DNA of 64,000 nucleotides, taken from assembly GCA_037953625.1 (NCBI GenBank), contig CM075650.1, positions 124,045,706-124,109,705 of the forward strand, written 5' to 3'. Positions 57,458 through 64,000 of the stretch are shown piece by piece. Source of the DNA: Crotalaria pallida (Eukaryota; Streptophyta; Magnoliopsida; Fabales; Fabaceae). Below the pieces are notes generated by a model. The model did not search any database, had not been told where the DNA came from, and saw only the letters and a list, made by a program, of their open reading frames with translations. A program made the translations under genes and the position numbers. Each line of letters opens with the position of its first letter. Position 1 is the stretch's first letter.

Positions 57458-59110
57458 TGTAAAAACTACAATCGGTGGTAGAAATAACTAGGAGACACTA
57501 GGAGAACACCTAGAAGGGGGGGTTGAATAGGTGTTAGAGAAACCTTGAAAGATTTTCGAAAGACACAAATCGAAACGATTAAAACAAATGATTTTTGCAA
57601 ATTTCTCAGATCTTAATCGATTAAGACAAGAAGTTAATCAATTAAAGCACTTGGTTAATCGATTAATTTAACAAGTTAATCGATTAATACCGAAAGATTG
57701 ATTTAGGTTAATCGATTAACAGCTTCAGTTAATCGATTAATCACTGTTAAAACTGAAAAATCACTTTTCAATCAAATACGAAAATCAATCAATTAACACG
57801 TATGATCAGAGATAAAGCGGAATTGATTAACACCAATATTCTTATTGATTACCTAGGTTATGAAAATGATTTTTCCCAAATCAATTTGCACAATTAAGAT
57901 TCAATTCAATCAATTATGAAAATCAATCTTTTCTAGGTTTTCAACCAAGAACAATATTGAAATGACTTGAATGTAAAGAGTTAAGGGATTAGAGATACGA
58001 CACAGTGATTTATCCTAGTTCACTTTCATCCACTTGAAAGCTACATCCAGTCCCCTCTTCAACCAAGAGAGATTCTTCATTATGAGGAATTAGAGTTCTC
58101 AAATTACAAGTAAATGCCTCTCAAGACTCCCTTCTTGATAGCCTACAAGAGATACTCCACACCCTTGCCTTGTAATCCTATTGAATCTAATCTAACCTCT
58201 TCTCTTGCTTGTTGATATCCCCACAACAAGTCTTCCACTTGCTTGATGATGCCTCACACCAAGACTTCCACTTGCTTGTTAACACAACAAGACTTCCAAG
58301 ATAACTTTGCTTGATGAACAACCACCAAGTCTTCCTTTGTTGTAGATAGCTTGAATTCTTTGCAATGATTACAACTCAAATGAAAAACAAATAACAATCC
58401 TATGAATCTCTTTCAAGAGCTATGAAAATATCAACATAAGAGATTCAAAGATTCTTGATCAAAGAATGTAAAAGTTGAAAGCTCTGATCTATGAAAGTGA
58501 GAGAGAATAGTGTGGCTTTGATCTATGTAAACTTGATGTAAAAATGATGCTTGATTTGTTCTAATTAATCACAAAGATTAGGAAAAGGTTTATATAGAAC
58601 ACCCAAAAGTTAGTAGCACTAAAAACTGATTTTGAGAAGTGAAAAACGTATTTTAAAAACCAGTTCTACAGGTCTTAATCGATTAACACATAGCTTAATC
58701 GATTAAGCACTGTAGTTTTGAAAGAGTTAATCGATTAAAATAAGCCTTAATCGATTAGATCAGTGAAAATCACTTAGAAACTTGTTTTCTCAAAACTAAA
58801 CCTTTTCTTTCAAACCTTTAAGCCACCTATTGATTTTAGGTTAAGTGAAAACTCAAATTATGATTTAATCATTACCTTGATAGAGATTCACTACCCTCTA
58901 TAGGACTCTACCCAAACTCATCAAATAAAAGACTTAATCTTGAGAGACTAAAGATATTACAAAAATACTCAAACTAAGTCTTCATGAGCTTGCTCTCTCT
59001 TCATCCTTTGTTGAGTGTTGTTTGCTTGTTGAGCTTGAACTTGATCAACATCTTTGTAGCTTGTTCAAAACCTTTTGTCATTTATCAAAACAGTCTCAAT
59101 GGATCTTACA
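57458..59110 (-). repeat. Right LTR (5' LTR) of the Copia element
   Basis: 1653 bp, preceded on its inner side by the tRNA-Met primer site. The TATA box is at 58590-58596 (minus strand). Palindrome clusters lie at about 57613-57740 and 58675-58758. Confidence 0.9.
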
Positions 59111-59115
59111 GATGT

Positions 59116-59398
59116 CATTCTAGACAAAAGAAGAATTACAGGCGGGGTGGCGAATAGAGGATAGAAACAAACAAGTTACAAAGAAATGCCTTGACTCAAA
59201 CTCAAATTCATTTTCGTCACGGTTGTACGCAGACCAAAACGAAGCATTCGTACCATACTCTTGTTCCAAAAGAGTATCCATGTAGCTCCCGTTCACCACT
59301 ACCTTGACACATCAAACATCGGACAACACAGACACAACACACAGAGCACACACAACAAAGCATGTAAGCCCATGTTTATGGCGACTAGGATAACCATC
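59116..59398 (-). other. Leader/interior remnant of element E
   Basis: Non-coding stretch that continues 40611-41668 across the Copia insertion and leads to the primer site at 59399. No gag is recognisable. Confidence 0.45.
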
Positions 59399-59410
59399 GC
59401 TCTGATACCA
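59399..59410 (-). other. Primer binding site of element E
   Basis: GCTCTGATACCA lies five bases before an LTR start (TGTAACACCC at 59416), marking the 5' end of another minus-strand gypsy element. Confidence 0.82.
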
Positions 59411-60377
59411 ATAAATGTAACACCCCGATTTAGAACTTGAATTATTCTTTTATTTAAATAATATGGTAAAAATATGGGTAAATTTTTTTCATTGATGATG
59501 TAACATCCTACTTTTTAGACTTTTAGAAAATACTTTAATTAACCTTTATTTAAGAAATTATTCGGGGTTTATGAAAATTTTGACAGAGTTTCCTTTGAAA
59601 AATCGGACTTTTTCCCCGAATGAAATTAAACCTGTCAGTCCAGAACAGTTTTCAATCCAGTAAAAATATAACTTAATTCAAAATAAATAATACTATGTCA
59701 TACTTTAAAACTTAACAAAAATAAAGAGTATACATATAAATTTACATTTTCACAAAATGCTTAAACAAAATGAAATCATTAATTACAATTACATTTACAA
59801 AATCTATTTATTACAATATAAACCTATGAATGGTTGCCCTACAAATGGGACCGTGAGGTCACCCTAACAATATACTCTCCAACAAGAGTATCACTTTCTC
59901 GGCCTTGATATTCCGTGTGCCTGACTCCTTGGTGTACCTAATATGTCCACTGTAAGGGTGAGTACTTTGAAATCTAGATCAAAGAAAACGTTTAAAAACA
60001 GTAATAAACCATAAAGAGGCATATTCATACACAAACAATAACAATCATACAATTCACAATTCACTTAACAAGTAAGGCACCACAACACTGCTCAGTTTAA
60101 TAACTATAAATATAAAGGGTATAATACTTTAATATAATACTATAATGCACAATCACATGGTTATGCCCTGCTAACGTCACACTTAGGTGATTTAATCCTT
60201 GAATCCGATATTAAACATTTCATTTCAATTTAAACACTTTAACACTTTTGATCGGATTCGAAGAATTAAAACACCTATACAATGCAATCACACTTCCCTT
60301 TTCACTTTAACACTTTTCACTTTAACTTCTAACACTTTTACACTTTTAACGATAACAATTAACACTTTTAACGATAG

Positions 60378-60640
60378 GGTACATTGTGCTTCACATTCTC
60401 CCCGAAGGAGGGTTCCTCACACAATGTACCTTAACACTTTTAACACTTTTTCCAATAACAACACAACCTCCTCACATACCCCCCTCCACTCTGGGGAAAA
60501 ACCGACCAGGAGGAAGCATTTCTCAACCCTTGTTTGGGTGCTTCACATCCTCTAGGAATGTCGCTCACCCGCTTGCACAATACGTTACACTCCTCTAGGG
60601 TAGTGTACAACGTACAATCTGGATTGATTCACCCAGATTG
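60378..60640 (-). repeat. Hairpin zone of the solo LTR
   Basis: GGTACATTGTG/CACAATGTACC (60378-60388 with 60420-60430) encloses CTCC/GGAG (60398-60410). TACACT/AGTGTA (60586-60591 with 60602-60607) and CAATCTGG/CCAGATTG (60615-60622 with 60633-60640) follow. They occupy the position of the arrays in element 1 and gypsy A and B. Confidence 0.65.
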
Positions 60641-61697
60641 GCTCTAGCAGAAATCACTATCACTGGCCACAAGGAGCCAAAGTAAATAGAACTACTATGG
60701 TTTGCGTCGGACCAATCCCCGACACGGGTGGCGAACCCATGTCCTTTGGAAGATCAAAGTCCTCCATAGTAATTCCTAACATTTACTCTTGTCCTCATCA
60801 ATCGCAAAGCGACGTGTGTTTTCCCCCTACTCCTAACGTCCACCTTTACACCATGCATGATCCAATATCTCAAGTGTTTCTCAATTGAATTTAAGGCCAT
60901 CTTTGTTCTTTAGAAAAATGTCATTTAATTGGTTTAAACTCAATTGAGAAATACTTGGCCCTATTTAATGCATAACTATATGAATGTCATTTACAATTTA
61001 TTTATCTACACTTTAATAATAATAATCGTACAAACAATATCAATCAACAATCAGTCGACATACTCAGGTATGACTCAGGGACTGTAATTTAAGTCACTTT
61101 CCTAGGGTTCTTCACTTCCTACTTTAACAATTTATAAAATCAATTAATATGAACATGCACCAATAACATATCACTAAAACTTAGGGTTTCTAGCTATACT
61201 CTACCCTGCTAACCATCAACCTAACCAATCAATAAATACACCTAATTATAACTCTATTACTATGAATAAACCCTTCCTCTAATACTAAACCCAAAGTACA
61301 CCCCTTACCTCTTGAAGAGAAGAGAAGAAGATGAGAGATTGAGGGAGCACCAACACCGACTCTAATCCAAGCTTCCTAAGTGCTTCCTCTCTTGATTCCT
61401 GTGGCTCCCCAAGCTCCTTGGATGGATTTGAGACTCCAATTGACCAATTGCACACTTTGGGGCTTAGGGTTAATTTGGGGGTTTAGAGAGAAATAGGAGA
61501 AATTGGAAATTGAGAAAGGGAAATACATGAGGGAGTAATGGGGAATTGATTTTGGGGTTTGATTTGTTGATCTATTGAGTGGTTGCATAAGAGATCAAAA
61601 ACCCTAGGGGAGGAGAAGAGAGAATTCGTGTGGAAGAGAGAGGAAACTTTGTGAAAAATGGCTCAAAAACGAGTTTATAAGGCTGATTCAGCAGTGG

Positions 61698-61849
61698 TTA
61701 ATCGATTAACTGGGTGGTTAATCGATTAACTAGTGTAATTTTGGCCAAAACCAACATTCAGGTCTTAATCGATTAACCTCATGCTTAATCGATTAAGTCG
61801 TGTGCATCATTCTGGTCTTAATCGATTAACTCAAGGCTTAATCGATTAA
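61698..61849 (-). promoter_or_regulatory. Three pairs of TTAATCGATTAA, 20 bp pitch, solo LTR
   Basis: Perfect copies start at 61698/61718, 61765/61785 and 61818/61838. Within-pair spacing is exactly 20 bp with an 8 bp linker. In LTR orientation they lie 18-170 bp upstream of the TATA-like sequence. The motif is the same one used by the unrelated Copia LTR. Confidence 0.65.
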
Positions 61850-62610
61850 CTGGTTCAATCCACCATTCCTTTGCACTTCAAAGCGTCATAACATTTTCGT
61901 TAACTGTCGGATCTTGCTCAAATTTTGAGGCAAGCTTCCTAAGACACTTATCTTCACATCCAACGGTGTAATTTGGGTTTAAAGCTACAGACCTTCTAAT
62001 TCTAACTTTCTAAAGTCCTATGCTCTTAATCCTTAAATAACCTTTCTAAACCACAATCTTAACCTAACATATTCCTTTCTCTTCACTCTAAACCTATTCT
62101 AACTTATTTCTACTTCACACAAACCTACTCTTAGCTAACTACCACAGTCTAAACACTTAATCACACACTAATCCTAATACCAATTATCGTTTCTAAATGA
62201 AATCGACACTTAAGGATACTACGACACTCATTGAAATCCTACTCACTAATGCACCTAGCCACTTAGTAAATTTGGGGATGTTACAGATGACATGGACATG
62301 GAACTGCTATTACAAAAATGTTTCAGTTTAAACCATTCAAAATAAAAGTAATGTCATCATGCCACATGTCACCTGTCAAGTTCCAAACCGAAATGTTACC
62401 AATATCGCGCTTTGGAACTCTGACTCTATTTTCATAAAACATCTTTCATTTAAAATAATTAACAGTTCATAACTTCTTAAATTCTCAAATAGTCCCTCCA
62501 GAGTTATTTGTTTTACAAAACTAATTATGCATCAAGACGTGTTACATAGTGGTTCTAGCAACACCAACCCAGTGCACATATGTGGGTTATAACACAAAAC
62601 AAAACGACAA

Positions 62611-62799
62611 CTAAGGATTAGGGCCGTCCTTAGCCACAGACTCCAACTCGACTTCAGGAGGCTCCTCGGAGACAAATCTTGATTCCATCTTTTCACCTGA
62701 TGTTCCAGTATCCTCTAGTTCTTCGTCTTCTAGCAATGAAGGATCCACACATACTTTAGTGGTCGACGAACTACTACCGTAATCCAATTCCCAGTCCTC
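62611..62799 (-). pseudogene. Short acidic open frame in LTR E
   Basis: An open stretch of 62 codons reads DWELDYGSSSSTTKVCVD, LEDEELEDTGTSGEKM and SEEPPEVELES before TAG 62613-62611. TAG 62802-62800 lies directly upstream, so there is no start in frame unless TAG is part of a splice acceptor. The composition resembles the acidic tails of the LTR ORFs of gypsy A and B, but the conserved N-terminal domain is not visible. Chance openness cannot be excluded. Confidence 0.3.
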
Positions 62800-64000
62800 C
62801 TATGTCATTTTGCGAGACAAAAGCCCAGCTGTATTTACCATTGATATACAAGAAAGGAAAATAGCAAGATAGAGAGAGTAAGCATTCCAAACAAATAATT
62901 GTCGACTGTGTGGGATTACATTAGGCAATCAATACAATAAACACATTCAACACAACAATTAAATAAAATTCATTTTACATATTCATTATCATCACCACTT
63001 CAATTAATCATACTCCCAACTTTATTTCTCATATCAACATCATCAATCTCTCTTTTAAAATCATTTCCTGCCATTTATAACACAAATCAAATCTTTTAAT
63101 ACTTTGGCACTTTCATTATTAAGTCTTATGAGAATCGAGTCCATCAGTGATGTGGGGGAAACAAGACATCACTGAGACAAGGGAATTAGTTAGCACACAC
63201 GGCTACATCTCCTCCAAAGCCTAAACGGAAGCCAACGGGACGTACAGGAACCTTAACCCACGCAAGTCGAACAACCGAGAACACAAATGTTGTAACCACT
63301 CTGGGTCAGCCACAATAATCATAATCAATATTTCATAACAGTGCGATATCGCAGAGGACCAAAACCAATCGAACTGCCCGCCTCGATTAGGTTCCCTCTC
63401 ACCGTTTCGAATTTTATCAAGGGGGCGACAGTACTTTTCTAGACTCGAGTGCAGAACACGCTACAATCCCCTGGGTCTTAAGCCTCGATAACATATAGAC
63501 TAGTTCCGCCTACAAAAGTACTCGAGGTTTCTTAACGTATCACTGTCATCACCCTCCCCTATCACAATCACACACCTGAGTATCTGCAGATAACACAGGG
63601 TATGTATCTTCCTCTCCACTACTTCAGCTCAACTCACCGCATTGGTTAATGTCTTTTAATGTTTTACTAATCCTAAGGTTGGGTCGATTCACTCTTTTCA
63701 TCCCTTCAGTGAATCTCGACCACTAATTAACTTGTTAGCTTTTGCCCAAATCGATGCAACCTTTCACAAAATTCGACAGCTCAAAACCACAGCAATAAGC
63801 TCACGTGGCCAGCATCATTATCACTTCATTTGCATCAGGTCGATCACACACAATAACACAAGTCCGACATTCCACGAGCTCGAAGCAGTAATTCTTGATT
63901 GACTGATCAGTCCATGAAACAAATGACGAATAATATATCAAATTTCCTTTTATTTGTATAAAACAGAAAAAACACAATATTCTCTGTTGAAATTGCTGCA

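Larger units (their letters stand above)
41669..59110 (-). mobile_element. Copia gag-only element (minus strand), split by gypsy B
   Basis: Identical-length LTRs (1653 bp) at 41669-43321 and 57458-59110 start TGTAAAAACT and end GGATCTTACA. TSD GATGT lies at 41664-41668 and 59111-59115. The primer site is at 57444-57455, and an inverted polypurine tract (ATCTCCCCCTTTTTG) follows the left LTR at 43322. Without gypsy B the interior is only about 2.4 kb and encodes a Copia-type gag but no protease, integrase or reverse transcriptase. It is therefore a Copia counterpart of the gag-only gypsy element at 132-8733. It is older than gypsy B, which is nested in it. Confidence 0.9.
59499..62285 (-). repeat. 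Solo gypsy LTR, TSD GATGA
   Basis: One 2787 bp LTR starts TGTAACATCC and ends GGATGTTACA. It has no partner and is flanked by GATGA at 59494-59498 and 62286-62290, so it is a recombination product. It is related to element 1 and LTR C (GTTAACTGTCGGATCTTGC block at about 61900). It carries six TTAATCGATTAA copies, a TATA-like ATAAAC (minus, 61671-61680), a predicted intron (donor at 61308, acceptor at 59950, 1359 bp) and a nested hairpin (GGTACATTGTG/CACAATGTACC, 60378-60430). Confidence 0.9.
59416..64000 (-). repeat. LTR E, partial at the window end, split by a solo LTR
   Basis: It starts TGTAACACCC at 59416, is interrupted by the solo LTR at 59499-62285, resumes at 62286 and leaves the window without a visible end. 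Hairpin-type repeats are present: TCAGTGATGT/ACATCACTGA (63144-63175, 10 bp stem), the palindrome TGCGATATCGCA (63342-63353) and a distant AGTACTTTT/AAAAGTACT pair (63430-63438 with 63514-63522). No further gene is supported. Confidence 0.65.

Overview
This window is repeat-rich plant nuclear DNA. I found no intact single-copy host gene, rRNA or tRNA. Everything recognisable is transposon-derived: LTR retrotransposons primed by initiator tRNA-Met (primer sites TGGTATCAGAGC), chromodomain-type Ty3/gypsy pol, Copia-type gag, a plant L1-type LINE with DUF4283 in ORF1, and a Tat/Ogre-like element with a tRNA-Arg-like primer site and an antisense plant-mobile-domain gene. A eudicot is likely. A legume would fit, but nothing here proves it.

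Layout. (1) 132-8733, plus strand: gypsy-type gag-only element with two 3.08 kb LTRs and TSD TGTAT. (2) 8739-11720: AT-rich degraded DNA. (3) 11721-22521, plus strand: Tat/Ogre-like non-autonomous element without gag or pol; its interior carries a four-exon antisense plant-mobile-domain pseudogene (20517-16792). (4) 23101-32525, minus: gypsy element A, TSD CACTT, with an internal deletion removing gag, protease and most of reverse transcriptase. (5) 33773-40610, minus: an LTR (C) with primer site, split by an L1 LINE (34188-39102). (6) 41669-59110, minus: Copia gag-only element, TSD GATGT, LTRs 1653 bp each, split by complete gypsy element B (43590-55218, TSD CAAAA). (7) 59416-64000: start of another minus-strand gypsy LTR (E), split by a solo LTR (59499-62285, TSD GATGA). 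All gag and pol frames carry stops or frameshifts.

The most unusual content is inside the LTRs. First, every long LTR family carries short (10-12 bp), mostly CG-centred near-palindromes in pairs with a nearly constant 20-21 bp pitch. Each family uses its own motif (CGCCCAGGCG, TTAATCGATTAA, ACTCGAGT, TAACCGGTTA), and where a TATA box is visible one pair or cluster lies within about 170 bp upstream of it. Second, the same LTRs contain arrays of small hairpins whose stems vary while staying complementary around a constant family centre. Third, strong splice donor/acceptor pairs bracket these arrays, mostly 1.36-1.51 kb apart. Fourth, gypsy A and B carry, directly after that acceptor, a homologous 156-157 codon ORF (M[SA]RY[IL]ACIEIRP...), conserved in protein but changed mostly at synonymous sites. 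Together these suggest a shared LTR programme of paired upstream sites, a spliced leader with a structured intron, and a small LTR-encoded protein. The sequence features are seen directly; the functional reading is inference.

Autonomy has decayed: gypsy B has the most complete gag-pol but several stops, gypsy A is deleted, and the gag-only and gag/pol-less elements would need proteins supplied in trans.
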